From Microbacteriaceae bacterium (lineage in GTDB: Bacteria; Actinomycetota; Actinomycetes; Actinomycetales; Microbacteriaceae): 64,000 nt of DNA. Every line of letters begins with the position of its first letter. Positions within the stretch are counted from its first letter, which is position 1. Below, one piece after another: positions 10,679-19,628 of the stretch. The stretch lies in the NCBI GenBank assembly GCA_014377425.1, contig JACMPQ010000062.1, positions 16,015 through 80,014 on the forward strand. Direction: 5' to 3'. The translations under genes were made by a program, and so were the position numbers. Under the pieces are notes generated by a model. That model did not search any database, was not told the origin of the DNA, and worked only from the letters and a program-made list of their open reading frames with translations.

Positions 10679-11152
10679 ATGCAGTTTTATCGAGAACGCC
10701 TATGGCCGTCGCCGTGGGCCTTCGTATCCACCTCCCTTGTAATCCCCGCCAGCCTGTTGGTGTTTCTCCCGATCAACTTCACGGTGGGTGTAATCACGGC
10801 GATCATTCTTTATGGCGGATGCATCGTGCTCCTGCTCTCCACGTCACCGCGGGTGAGCGTAACGGCCTCTCACCTCGTCGCAGGGCGCGCACGACTCCCC
10901 GTGGCCCTCACGGGGCCGGCAGAGAGCTTCAACGGCGAAGACGCTCGAATCCAGCGCGGGCAGCAACTCGATTCCCGCGCCTGGCTGGTTATTCGGGGTT
11001 GGATTGATCCGGTAGTGAAAATTCCGAACCTCGACGCCGCCGACCCCGCGCCGTACTGGTTGGTGTCCTCACGACGACCAAAGGCGCTCGCCGCTGCGGT
11101 GGCCGAAGCACGTACAGCGGGCGAACGCCCAGAAGTTATCGAGAAGACTTAG
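10679..11152 (+). CDS. DUF3093 membrane protein
   Basis: A 157-residue DUF3093 family protein. It begins MQFYRERLWPSPWAF, the conserved opening of the family, followed by two membrane segments (about residues 14-33 and 36-56) and a soluble C-terminal domain with RGWIDPVVKIPNLDAADPAPYWLVSSRRP. The frame is open further upstream, but the ATG at 10679 matches the family start, so the upstream extension is rejected. DUF3093 next to dut is a fixed actinobacterial arrangement. The function is unknown. Its stop codon lies in the first copy of a 17-bp near-tandem duplication. Confidence 0.88.
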   Translation: MQFYRERLWPSPWAFVSTSLVIPASLLVFLPINFTVGVITAIILYGGCIVLLLSTSPRVSVTASHLVAGRARLPVALTGPAESFNGEDARIQRGQQLDSRAWLVIRGWIDPVVKIPNLDAADPAPYWLVSSRRPKALAAAVAEARTAGERPEVIEKT

Positions 11153-11183
11153 GAAGCGCACTCCATTTAGGACGCGCACTCCA
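11149..11183. repeat. 17-bp near-tandem duplication across two convergent stop codons
   Basis: TTAGGAAGCGCACTCCA (11149-11165) recurs as TTAGGACGCGCACTCCA (11167-11183), 16 of 17 bases identical. The first copy contains the DUF3093 stop and the second contains the DUF4193 stop on the other strand. Confidence 0.8.
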
Positions 11184-11460
11184 CGCAGACGGCACCGAGC
11201 TTGTCGGTGTGATCCATCTGCGAGCGGTGCTTCACGAGGAAGCAGTTCACGCAGGTAAATTCGTCCGCCTGCGGGGGAAGAACCACAACATCGAGGTCGA
11301 GGTCGGAGAGATCCGCTCCCGGGAGTTCGAAACCGCCCGGGTTGTCTGCGTCATCGACGTCGACCACGCCAGACATTTTGTCCGGGACGCGCTCTTTCAG
11401 GGCCTCAATTGACTCGGAGTCGTCGTCGGTCTTGCGGGGTGCGTCGTAGTCGGTTGCCAT
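11167..11460 (-). CDS. DUF4193 zinc-ribbon protein
   Basis: A 97-residue DUF4193 protein of actinobacteria. The N-terminal two thirds are very acidic (DDDSE, DVDDADN, DLSDLDLDVVVLP). The C terminus carries a four-cysteine ribbon, CVNC, then QMDH, then CVEC at the very end, which probably binds zinc. Members sit beside sepH and dut throughout the phylum. A role in transcription is sometimes assumed from the ribbon, but none is established. An AGGACC element precedes the ATG. The gene is divergent from sepH. Confidence 0.9.
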   Translation of the reverse strand: MATDYDAPRKTDDDSESIEALKERVPDKMSGVVDVDDADNPGGFELPGADLSDLDLDVVVLPPQADEFTCVNCFLVKHRSQMDHTDKLGAVCVECAS

Positions 11461-11658
11461 GCCAGTGCGGTCCTGTCCAAATTATTGAATCAAATAAGCG
11501 CGCACAGTCTGCACCTATTTACTGATAAATGCAAACTTACTTTTAGTAATGGCGAATGCTCAACAATGAACTTACGGCACGCCCGCGCTATTGACGTGCG
11601 GAACGGTAAAGTCGTGCCAGCCTTGGCGTGTCTAGATTCAGCCCGGAAGGCACCTCCC

Positions 11659-12741
11659 ATGCATGAGCTCACCGTCACCGGAGTCGAAAACGGCGCTCTC
11701 GTCGTATCCACCGCTCAAGGAAGCCAGTTTCACCTCGCAATCAATGAGGCACTTCACTCCGCCCTTCGGGCCGCCGCCCAGCCCGCGAGCGTTGTGGTGC
11801 GTAAGCTCGCCCCCCGGGAGATTCAGGCTCACATTCGGGCCGGGATGTCGGCACAGGATGTCGCCGCAATTACCGGAGCACCACTGACACACATCCAAAA
11901 ATTTGAGGGACCGATCCTCGCTGAACGAGAATTCGTTGTTCAGTCCGCCTTGAATGTGGCAGTTCACACCGCCCGGGAAAGTGAATCTCTCGTCAGCGGC
12001 TCTACTTTCGGCTCGGTCATCCGGGAGCGTCTGAGCGATCTCGGCGCGACCGGCGAACGCTGGGCAAGCTGGAAAGAAGTCGAGGGAGGTTGGGTCGTGA
12101 AGCTGGCCTTCACCGCGGCGAACATCGATCACGACGCCCGTTGGCGCTACGATCCGAAGTCGGCGGCTCTCGCACCGATCAACGGCGAGGCAAACACGCT
12201 GTCTCAGCAGGGCGAAATGCCCGGCGGGCTGATCCCCCGGCTGAGGGCCGTGGGTGGCGACGAGCGTGTGCCCGATTCATCCCGTTTTGACAGCGGGGCT
12301 TTTGATCTTGATCACGAATTCCCCGAACGACAGGGTTCTGACCGCGGCAATGCGACCCGTGGCCCGGCAACGCAGGCTCTCTCGCAGGCGTTCGGCAGAA
12401 ACGTGGAGTCTTCGCCCGAGGTGTCTGCTGCCGCCATCAATCGCGCTCCGGTAGAAAATGTTGCGAACAATCAGACCACCGATCTGCTCGAAGCGCTGCG
12501 CCGTCGGCGTGGAGAACGCGAAAGCGCGGCCGTCTGGGATGACGTGAGTGCGCCCAACGCGCCAAGCGGGCTTCGTGTACTGGATCCCGCCCGCAACGCA
12601 GCCGAGCCGGAATTGGATCGAGCATCCACGGCACCGCAGCCAGCCGTCACACCAAAGCCGGCTGCACGAAAGGGCCGTGCCGCGATGCCCAGCTGGGACG
12701 ACATTGTCTTCGGAGCCCGTTCCGAAGACGACCCCGCTTAG
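11659..12741 (+). CDS. sepH: septation protein SepH (DUF3071)
   Basis: SepH binds FtsZ and promotes Z-ring assembly in actinobacteria. The 360-residue product starts MHELTVTGVENGALVV, the family opening. It has a helix-turn-helix at about residues 70-100 (REIQAHIRAGMSAQDVAAITG, then THIQKFEGPILAERE) in the DUF3071 domain up to about residue 170, followed by a long disordered tail ending in a basic/Trp patch (RKGRAAMPSWDDIVFG). Longer starts exist, but only the ATG at 11659 has a spaced GGAAGG and the family N terminus. The stop overlaps the convergent phosphatase gene by four bases. Confidence 0.92.
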   Translation: MHELTVTGVENGALVVSTAQGSQFHLAINEALHSALRAAAQPASVVVRKLAPREIQAHIRAGMSAQDVAAITGAPLTHIQKFEGPILAEREFVVQSALNVAVHTARESESLVSGSTFGSVIRERLSDLGATGERWASWKEVEGGWVVKLAFTAANIDHDARWRYDPKSAALAPINGEANTLSQQGEMPGGLIPRLRAVGGDERVPDSSRFDSGAFDLDHEFPERQGSDRGNATRGPATQALSQAFGRNVESSPEVSAAAINRAPVENVANNQTTDLLEALRRRRGERESAAVWDDVSAPNAPSGLRVLDPARNAAEPELDRASTAPQPAVTPKPAARKGRAAMPSWDDIVFGARSEDDPA

Positions 12742-13877
12742 GCCACAAACGCTCCGAAGCGCAGCAACGGAATCTTGGTTTCCGCGTCGGTGAGCGAGCC
12801 GTGTTGGCCAATCATGTTGCGCCCACCTGATCCGGTCACTCGTTCGTCGTAGTAGGCAATATTTTTACGGGCTGCCACAAGAACGTCCCCAATGCGCGGC
12901 ACGACCTCGGAGTCAACGGTGGCCCCGAACCATCCGGCGGCAATGGCCTCGCTACGAGCAAGGATCCAGGAGCGTTCGCTTTCGGCGGCCTGCCAGGCTT
13001 CGAGAACTGCCTGACGCACGGCTACCGAGGCATCCGGCTCAAAATGCAATTGCAAACAGCGCGGCTCTCCGGCGACGAATCGAATGCCGTCTACCAACCC
13101 CCCGGCCTCGCCGAACAGAATGTGCGAGCGGTGAGGAACGTCGATGATGCCGTGATCTGCGGTGAGCAGCAGTCCCTCACGCCGACGCAACGAGGCTGAG
13201 AATTCCCGAACTGCCGTATCCACCGTTTCTAACTGCCGCGTCCACAGCGGCGACTCCCACCCCTCGGAGTGGGCAGCCATGTCAAGCTCTGGCACGTACA
13301 TATAGACCAGCGCACGCGCTGTGGTGTCGAGAATCTCGCGGACCACCCGGAAGCGATCCGTGATGCTCGCAGCGCCCCGAAAGTCTGCACCGCGCAGAAC
13401 CGCGTGGGTGAAGCCGGAGTGGCGATATTTCTCGGCGGCAACCACGAAGCTCGGGATGTCGACATCCGTGGCCTGCTCGAAAACGGTGCGTTGCCGCTGC
13501 CAGGTTGCCGGATCGAGTCGATCGTCCCAGCCTTTGAGCTGGTTCACAACGCGGTCGTTTGCGGCATCCAGCACCGAATAGCCCACGAGACCGTGCTGCC
13601 CCGGTCTTGTGCCGGTGGTCAGTGTGGCGAGGGCAGCGGCGGTTGTGCTCGGAAACCCGGCGCCGATGGTGCTGCCGCGATTGAGCAATGACGCCAGCGT
13701 GCGGGCATGGCCTGCACGAGCGGCAAGTGCCTCCGTGCCCAAACCGTCCACCAGCAGTACTACGGCTTTGTCGACCGAGGTCAACCCGAGGCTGCTTTTT
13801 TGGCCGAGTAGAGAATTGAGACAACTTGGCATAACGTCGGCAAGGCTCAACCGGTGGGTTTTAGGGGCCGGTAGCAT
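12738..13877 (-). CDS. alkaline phosphatase superfamily (type I phosphodiesterase/nucleotide pyrophosphatase) protein
   Basis: A 379-residue member of the phosphodiesterase/nucleotide pyrophosphatase branch. The N-terminal metal-site segment is VVLLVDGLG, followed by GFPSTTAAALATLTTG, where the first Thr after PST is the usual nucleophile. Further metal ligands are in PELDMAAHSEGW and LLTADHGIIDVPH. It therefore probably hydrolyses phosphodiesters or pyrophosphates, substrate unknown. No signal peptide is seen. The ATG at 13877 lies seven bases after TAGGAT (leaderless) and only 12 bases from the divergent parC start. An internal ATG at 13832 is a weaker alternative. Confidence 0.85.
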   Translation of the reverse strand: MLPAPKTHRLSLADVMPSCLNSLLGQKSSLGLTSVDKAVVLLVDGLGTEALAARAGHARTLASLLNRGSTIGAGFPSTTAAALATLTTGTRPGQHGLVGYSVLDAANDRVVNQLKGWDDRLDPATWQRQRTVFEQATDVDIPSFVVAAEKYRHSGFTHAVLRGADFRGAASITDRFRVVREILDTTARALVYMYVPELDMAAHSEGWESPLWTRQLETVDTAVREFSASLRRREGLLLTADHGIIDVPHRSHILFGEAGGLVDGIRFVAGEPRCLQLHFEPDASVAVRQAVLEAWQAAESERSWILARSEAIAAGWFGATVDSEVVPRIGDVLVAARKNIAYYDERVTGSGGRNMIGQHGSLTDAETKIPLLRFGAFVA

Positions 13878-13890
13878 GGTCGCAATCCTA
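13872..13890. promoter_or_regulatory. interleaved divergent promoters of parC and the phosphatase gene
   Basis: Minus strand: TAGGAT at 13885-13890, seven bases before the phosphatase ATG. Plus strand: TAGCAT at 13872-13877, 12 bases before the parC ATG. Each hexamer overlaps the start codon of the opposite gene, so both promoters cannot easily be occupied together. Confidence 0.45.
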
Positions 13891-16346
13891 TGACTACACC
13901 TGTGAGCAGTACCGCCGCCCTCGTCCCGGGCGAAAAAATCGAAGATGTAGATGTCTCTGTCGAGATGCAGGGTTCCTTTTTGGAATATGCCTACTCGGTT
14001 ATTTACTCCCGTGCCCTGCCGGATGCACGCGACGGGTTGAAGCCGGTGCAGCGGCGAATCCTGTACCAAATGACCGAAATGGGGCTGCGCCCGGAGAAGG
14101 GCCACGTGAAATCGGCCCGGGTTACCGGCGAGGTGATGGGCAAGCTCCACCCGCACGGCGACTCATCGATCTACGACGCCATGGTGCGCCTGACGCAGTC
14201 GTTCATTATGCGCGTGCCGCTCATCGATGGCCACGGCAATTTTGGTTCGCTGGATGACGGCCCGGCCGCAGCTCGCTACACCGAGGCACGCTTGGCTCCC
14301 GCCGCCATGGCGATGACCGCCGACCTGGGCGAAGACGTCGTGAACTTCGTACCCAACTACGACAACCAGCTCACTCAGCCCGAAGTGCTGCCCTCCTCGT
14401 TCCCGAACCTGCTCGTGAACGGTGCCAGCGGCATTGCCGTGGGGATGGCCACGAACATGGCCCCGCACAACCTCATCGAGGTCATCGGCGCGGCACGGCA
14501 CCTGTTGGAGAACCCGAACGCCTCGCTCGACGAGCTGATGTCGTATGTGCCCGGGCCGGATTTACCGACCGGGGGCACGATTATCGGACTCGCCGGCATC
14601 CGGGATGCCTACGAAACCGGACGAGGGAGCTTCAAGACCCGCGCCCGCGTGTCGATTGAAAGCGTGACCGCCCGCAAAATGGGGCTCGTGGTCACCGAAC
14701 TGCCCTACATGGTCGGCGCCGAAAAAGTGATCGAGAAGATCAAGGACGGCGTGGGTTCGAAAAAGCTCAGCGGCATTTCGGATGTCACCGACCTCACCGA
14801 TCGCATTCACGGGTTGCGGCTCGTGATCGGCATCAAAACCGGCTTTAGCCCGGAAGCGGTGCTCGAACAGCTCTACCGCTACACGCCGCTGGAAGACCAG
14901 TTCAACATCAACGCCGTGGCGTTGGTCGAGGGCGGTCCGAAAACTCTAGGCCTGCGCGAGCTCTTGAGCGTCTACCTCGACCACCGCATCTCGGTTGTCA
15001 CCCGCCGTAGCCGCTACCGCCTCGCCCGCCGCGAGGAGCGACTGCACCTCGTGGCCGGGCTCCTCATCGCCATTCTCGACATCGACGAGGTCATTCAGGT
15101 GATACGCGCCAGCGACGACAGCGATCAGGCCCGCACCAAACTCATGGAGGTCTTCGACCTAAGCCAGCTCCAGTCGGAATACATTCTCGAGCTGCGGCTG
15201 CGCCGGCTGACCAAGTTCTCTCGGGTGGAGCTTGAGGCCGAACGCGACCAGCTCCTGGCCGAGATTGCCGAGCTTCGCACACTGCTCACCGGCCCCGACG
15301 GCATCCGCACGCTGGTTTCGACTGAGCTCGGTGAGGTCGCCGAGCATTTTGGCACCCCGCGCCGCACCCTTCTTACCGAGGCGGCCCCGAGCATCGCCAC
15401 CGGCTCCAGCCGTAGCAAGAACCCCATTCTTGAAATTGCAGATGCCCCGTGCCGGATTCTGTTATCGACCACCGGCCGGGTGCTGCGCGTCGACCTTGCG
15501 GAGGGGGCATCGGAGCTGGAGGCTCGCACCGCGCGACGCAGCAAGCACGACGCCATCCGCTCGGAACTTTTCACCACGAGTCGCACTGAGATTGGTGCGG
15601 TGACCAACCTCGGCCGCCTTATCCGATTCTCGCCGATTGATCTGCCGGTGGCGCCGGAGAATTCCGTGCAACTCGGAGCCGGTCGCCGCATCGAGGAATA
15701 CCTCGCCCTCAGCGACCGCAAAGAACGCGTGCTCGGAATTGTCTCGCTGGGGGAAGACCGGCCGATCGCGATCGGTACCCGGCAGGGGGTAGTGAAACGC
15801 GTTGCCCCGACCGGCTACCCCAACCGCAGCGAGTTCGAGATCATCGCGCTGAAGCCGGGGGACGAAGTGGTTGGCGTGGCGCAGGGCTCCGAAACTGACG
15901 AGCTTGTCTTTGTGAGTGCTCAGGCCCAACTGCTGCATTTTTCCGCATCCTTGGTGCGCCCGCAGGGGTACGCCGCGGGCGGTGTAGCCGGAATGAACCT
16001 CGGAAACAGCGATTCAATTGTGTTCTTCTCAGCGGTCGACCCGGCTGTCTCGGTTGTCGCAACCATTTCGGTGAGTTCGATCATGCTGCCCGGCACCGAC
16101 CCCGGGCGTGCCAAAGTGTCTCACTTCGCAGAATTTCCCGCCAAGGGCCGAGCGACCGGCGGGGTGCGGGCGCATGCCTTCCTGAAGGGCGAGGACACCA
16201 TCGCCGTCGCCTGGGTCGGGGCCACTCCCGCCCTCGCCGTCGCCACTGACGGTGCGCTTCGAACGCTGCCGGATGTCGGCGCCAAGCGTGACGCCTCGGG
16301 AACCCAGCTCGACGGGCTTATCGGCTCCATCGGGCAGTCGCTCTAG
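13890..16346 (+). CDS. parC: DNA topoisomerase IV subunit A
   Basis: The 818-residue breakage-reunion subunit of a type IIA topoisomerase. It acts with the ATPase subunit ParE encoded 0.6 kb away to decatenate chromosomes. The winged-helix region holds the quinolone-pocket segment HPHGDSSIYDAMVRL and the DNA-attacking Tyr130 (AAARYTEARL). A coiled coil follows around residues 360-470, and the C-terminal half has the beta-propeller repeats of the GyrA/ParC family. The pairing with parE next to sigA/DUF7455, rather than gyrB beside dnaN, favours topoisomerase IV over gyrase. No Shine-Dalgarno is visible. Confidence 0.93.
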   Translation: MTTPVSSTAALVPGEKIEDVDVSVEMQGSFLEYAYSVIYSRALPDARDGLKPVQRRILYQMTEMGLRPEKGHVKSARVTGEVMGKLHPHGDSSIYDAMVRLTQSFIMRVPLIDGHGNFGSLDDGPAAARYTEARLAPAAMAMTADLGEDVVNFVPNYDNQLTQPEVLPSSFPNLLVNGASGIAVGMATNMAPHNLIEVIGAARHLLENPNASLDELMSYVPGPDLPTGGTIIGLAGIRDAYETGRGSFKTRARVSIESVTARKMGLVVTELPYMVGAEKVIEKIKDGVGSKKLSGISDVTDLTDRIHGLRLVIGIKTGFSPEAVLEQLYRYTPLEDQFNINAVALVEGGPKTLGLRELLSVYLDHRISVVTRRSRYRLARREERLHLVAGLLIAILDIDEVIQVIRASDDSDQARTKLMEVFDLSQLQSEYILELRLRRLTKFSRVELEAERDQLLAEIAELRTLLTGPDGIRTLVSTELGEVAEHFGTPRRTLLTEAAPSIATGSSRSKNPILEIADAPCRILLSTTGRVLRVDLAEGASELEARTARRSKHDAIRSELFTTSRTEIGAVTNLGRLIRFSPIDLPVAPENSVQLGAGRRIEEYLALSDRKERVLGIVSLGEDRPIAIGTRQGVVKRVAPTGYPNRSEFEIIALKPGDEVVGVAQGSETDELVFVSAQAQLLHFSASLVRPQGYAAGGVAGMNLGNSDSIVFFSAVDPAVSVVATISVSSIMLPGTDPGRAKVSHFAEFPAKGRATGGVRAHAFLKGEDTIAVAWVGATPALAVATDGALRTLPDVGAKRDASGTQLDGLIGSIGQSL

Positions 16347-16401
16347 TTCGCGCACGGTAGCGGACCTGACGGACTCCTCCCGCTCTGCTTTAGCTGCCGC
16401 C

Positions 16402-16995
16402 CTAGAGTCCGAGCAGGGCCGGCAGACTGGAAAGGGAGCCTCCCTGATTGAGGTGTGGCTCAACAAAGACCCGCTCGTCACCCGCGGCAGGAAACCACCA
16501 GCGTGAGGCAATGACACTGTCGTGAACCAGCGGCGACGTGGCATCCGCGTCCGGGGAATTGATCCACTGGCTGGTGACCGCAGTGGGCACGGCATAGCCA
16601 ATCGACGAGAGGTGTAGGCGCAGTGCCTCGGCGGTGCCGACGGCAAGAAACTCGGCGATTTCGATCTGCCGGGTGCGTCGTCTCTGCCGCAATTGGACGG
16701 GCCGGATGCCGACGAGCGCGAGCAGCACGCCCCAGCCGACGAGACCGACCGCGAGGTACCCGGCAACACCGGCACCGGTGAAACCACCGGCCACCCCGGC
16801 GACAGCCGCGCCGATCAGAACCGCAGTGAAGGCCACAACACTGAGCACCAGCGCGAGGACTGCCCGCCGCCCGCTCGGTTGGGGTGTCCGCACGAGGTCA
16901 ACCGCGTGGCGATAGTCGGTGATCTCGAACGCCGCAGGCGGTAACCTCGCTTCGTCGGTTGCAGGCTGTGATGCGTGCTCGATCGAATCAGACAT
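16402..16995 (-). CDS. small membrane protein of unknown function
   Basis: A 197-residue protein I do not recognise. Residues about 50-105 contain two hydrophobic segments (AVLALVLSVVAFTAVLIGA and GYLAVGLVGWGVLLALVGI), followed by a basic stretch (RQRRRTRQIE) and a soluble C-terminal domain rich in aromatic residues (RWWFPAAGDERVFVEPHLNQGG). The ATG at 16995 overlaps the parE stop by eight bases, so it is probably translated from the parE message. An upstream extension of 20 codons would lie inside parE and is less likely. Confidence 0.7.
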   Translation of the reverse strand: MSDSIEHASQPATDEARLPPAAFEITDYRHAVDLVRTPQPSGRRAVLALVLSVVAFTAVLIGAAVAGVAGGFTGAGVAGYLAVGLVGWGVLLALVGIRPVQLRQRRRTRQIEIAEFLAVGTAEALRLHLSSIGYAVPTAVTSQWINSPDADATSPLVHDSVIASRWWFPAAGDERVFVEPHLNQGGSLSSLPALLGL

Positions 16996-19084
16996 CGATG
17001 CGATCCCGGTTGAGGCCGGCGCCCTCGATAATGAATTCCTTGCGTGGTGCCACATCGTTTCCCATCAGTAGTTCGAAGACACTCGTGGCCATCTCGGCAT
17101 CGACGATGTTCACTCGGCGCAGAGTGCGGTGGCTGCGGTCCATCGTGGTGGATGCAAGCTGGTCGGCATCCATTTCCCCCAGCCCCTTGTAGCGCTGAAT
17201 CGGATCCTGGTAGCGCTTGTTCGTGCGTTTGAGTCCGGCAAGCACCCCGGTGAGTTCGGCCTCGGAGTAGGTGTAAATCGTCTCGTTCGGTTTCGTACCC
17301 GGATTCATGACGATCACCCGATGCAACGGGGGAACTGCGGCATAAATGCGGCCGTCCCGGATCATGTCGGGCATGTAACGAAAGAACAGGGTGAGCAGCA
17401 GGGTGCGAATGTGCGCGCCGTCAACATCCGCATCGCTCATGATGATGATTTTGCCGTAGCGGGCAACGCTCAGATCGAAGCTGCGACCGGAGCCTGCGCC
17501 GATCACCTGGATGATCGAGGCGCACTCGGTGTTCGAGAGCATGTCGGAAACCGACGCCTTCTGCACGTTCAGAATCTTGCCGCGAATCGGCAAAAGCGCC
17601 TGATATTCGCTGTCCCGCGCGAGCTTTGCGGTGCCCAGCGCCGAGTCACCCTCCACAATGAACAACTCACTGTTGGCCACGTCGCTGGAGCGACAGTCCA
17701 CTAATTTGGCCGGCAGCGTGGAGCTTTCCAGCGCGTTCTTACGGCGTTGGGTCTCCTTGTGGGCGCGCGCCGAAATACGCGACTTCATCTCGGCCACGAT
17801 CTTGTCGAGCACGAGGGATGTCTGCGCCTTGTCGTCGCGCTTGGTGGAGGTGAATCGCTCGGCCAGGGTCTTGGCCACCACCGAGGCCACGATGGCGCGA
17901 ACGGCCGGGGTGCCCAGCACCTCTTTGGTCTGACCCTCAAATTGCGGCTCCGGGAGGCGCACGGTGAGAACCGCCGTGAGCCCAGCCAGAATGTCATCCT
18001 TCTCAAGCTTCTCGGTGCTGTTTGCACCGCTTCCGACCTTGAGTCGACGAGCATTCAGTTCTACCTGAGCACGCAAGAATTTCATCAAACCGGCCTCGAA
18101 ACCGGCCTGATGGGTGCCGCCCTTCGGAGTCGAAATAATATTCACGAAGCTCTTGAATACCGTGTCATAGCCGGTGCCCCAGCGCAGTGCGATGTCAACC
18201 TCCACTTCGCGTTTCAGCTCGGTGGCCACCATGGCTCCGGTCTCCTGCAGCACGGGCACCGTTTCGGCAAAGCTTCCGTGACCGTGCAGGCGCCAAGTGT
18301 CGGTGAGCGGAGTGTCTGCGGCGAGATGTTCAACAAACTCGGAGATGCCGCCGTCGAACTTGAACAGCTCATGGGTGTGCTCGACCTGACGATCGTCCCG
18401 AATGTCGATCCCGAGGCCGGGCACCAGAAATGCGGTCTGACGGGCCCGCGCCAGCAGTTCGTCGGTCTGAAAGGTCGACCCCTTGGTGAAAATTTGCCGG
18501 TCCGCCCAGTAGCGCACCCGGGTGCCGGTGACCCCGCGCGCAACTTTGCCGATCACGCGCAACTCGCTGCCCGAGATGAAGGGCGAGAATGGCGAATCCG
18601 GAGTCTTCGTGTTGTCGGTATCGGCAAAAACGCCTGGCTCCCCCCGATGAAAAGACATGGCCCAGGTTTTGCCGTCGCGGTCAACCTCAACGTCGAGTCG
18701 TTCCGAGAGGGCGTTCACCACGGATGCCCCCACCCCGTGCAATCCGCCGGACGCCGCATACGATCCGCTACCAAATTTGCCACCGGCATGCAGTTTGGTG
18801 AAGACGACTTCGACTCCACTCAGACCGGTTTTTGGTTCGATATCAACCGGGATTCCCCGAGCCGCGTCGCGCACCTCGACGCTTTCGTCGGCGTGCAAAA
18901 TCACCGAGATTGCCGTGCCGTGGCCACCGAGCGCCTCGTCTACTGAGTTGTCGATGATTTCCCACAAGCAGTGCATGAGCCCACGAGAGTCCGTAGACCC
19001 GACGTACATTCCGGGGCGCTTGCGAACGGCCTCGAGACCCTCCAGTACCGAGAGATGTCGAGCGGAATAGTCAGAATTTGCCAC
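16988..19084 (-). CDS. parE: DNA topoisomerase IV subunit B
   Basis: The 698-residue ATPase subunit of topoisomerase IV, partner of ParC. The GHKL ATP-binding domain is at the N terminus (LWEIIDNSVDEALGG with the Mg-binding Asn, and GLHGVGASVVNALS), the transducer follows, and the TOPRIM domain has IVEGDSALG and the acidic triad in SDADVDGAH. The quinolone-pocket analogue is LPIRGKILNVQKAS. The GTG at 19084 is preceded by GAGGGAG at the right distance. It is divergent from DUF7455 across 237 bases and followed by an overlapping small membrane protein gene. Confidence 0.95.
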   Translation of the reverse strand: MANSDYSARHLSVLEGLEAVRKRPGMYVGSTDSRGLMHCLWEIIDNSVDEALGGHGTAISVILHADESVEVRDAARGIPVDIEPKTGLSGVEVVFTKLHAGGKFGSGSYAASGGLHGVGASVVNALSERLDVEVDRDGKTWAMSFHRGEPGVFADTDNTKTPDSPFSPFISGSELRVIGKVARGVTGTRVRYWADRQIFTKGSTFQTDELLARARQTAFLVPGLGIDIRDDRQVEHTHELFKFDGGISEFVEHLAADTPLTDTWRLHGHGSFAETVPVLQETGAMVATELKREVEVDIALRWGTGYDTVFKSFVNIISTPKGGTHQAGFEAGLMKFLRAQVELNARRLKVGSGANSTEKLEKDDILAGLTAVLTVRLPEPQFEGQTKEVLGTPAVRAIVASVVAKTLAERFTSTKRDDKAQTSLVLDKIVAEMKSRISARAHKETQRRKNALESSTLPAKLVDCRSSDVANSELFIVEGDSALGTAKLARDSEYQALLPIRGKILNVQKASVSDMLSNTECASIIQVIGAGSGRSFDLSVARYGKIIIMSDADVDGAHIRTLLLTLFFRYMPDMIRDGRIYAAVPPLHRVIVMNPGTKPNETIYTYSEAELTGVLAGLKRTNKRYQDPIQRYKGLGEMDADQLASTTMDRSHRTLRRVNIVDAEMATSVFELLMGNDVAPRKEFIIEGAGLNRDRIDV

Positions 19085-19321
19085 GGGTGCTCCCTCACGT
19101 GCAATCGTTCGGGTCGTATGCGCGCGGCGGTGGCTGCGTGGCGTTTCAACGGTTGTCCCTGCACCAGCCTATTCGGGCGCGCCATGGGTCCCGGTCACCG
19201 CTCTCGGCCAGCCGTAGCTACGCGGTCAGCGAAATACCTGCCTTTTCGCCCCTGCCATGCTGGTTGACATGCTTAAATAAATAAAGACGCCTTTCGTCGT
19301 ATCGAGTTTGGGAGGACCCGA

Positions 19322-19552
19322 ATGTCTCAGATTGCCCCGCGTTCCACCGTCGAACTCGAACCCACAAACCAGCTCACCGGGATGGACCGCTGCGACAGCT
19401 GCGGTGCACAGGCGTACATTCGGGTCACCATGGCCTCCGGAGAGCTGTTGTTTTGCGCTCACCATGGCAACAAGTTCAAGGAAAAGCTTTCGTCTAGCGC
19501 CATCGCTTGGCACGACGAGTCCGCGCGTCTGATTGATAAAGATCGCGCCTAA
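19322..19552 (+). CDS. DUF7455 small zinc-binding-like protein
   Basis: A 76-residue actinobacterial protein found between the primary sigma factor and topoisomerase genes. It has CDSC, then a beta stretch (AYIRVTMASGELLFC), then AHHGNKF, so Cys/Cys/Cys/His residues could bind one zinc ion. The C terminus is a short amphipathic helix. GGGAGGA precedes the ATG. A strong terminator follows 16 bases after the stop, so it is a monocistronic unit. Function is unknown. Confidence 0.88.
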   Translation: MSQIAPRSTVELEPTNQLTGMDRCDSCGAQAYIRVTMASGELLFCAHHGNKFKEKLSSSAIAWHDESARLIDKDRA

Positions 19553-19567
19553 CCCGTAGCTTTTATA

Positions 19568-19600
19568 AACGCCCGGCCGCATTACGTCCGGGCGTTTTTA
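19568..19600 (+). terminator. rho-independent terminator after the DUF7455 gene
   Basis: Nine-base stem AACGCCCGG/CCGGGCGTT with an 11-base loop, running into TTTT on the plus strand. On the minus strand the stem is followed by TTTATAAAA, so it may also stop transcripts leaving alr. Confidence 0.85.
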
Positions 19601-19628
19601 GCACCCGATCACTGTTTATGGACGGCGT

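Noticed and set aside
11485..11658. A longer sepH reading frame starting 58 codons upstream
   Set aside because: The extension has no family similarity and an A+T-rich promoter-like composition. The ATG at 11659 has a ribosome binding site and the DUF3071 start.
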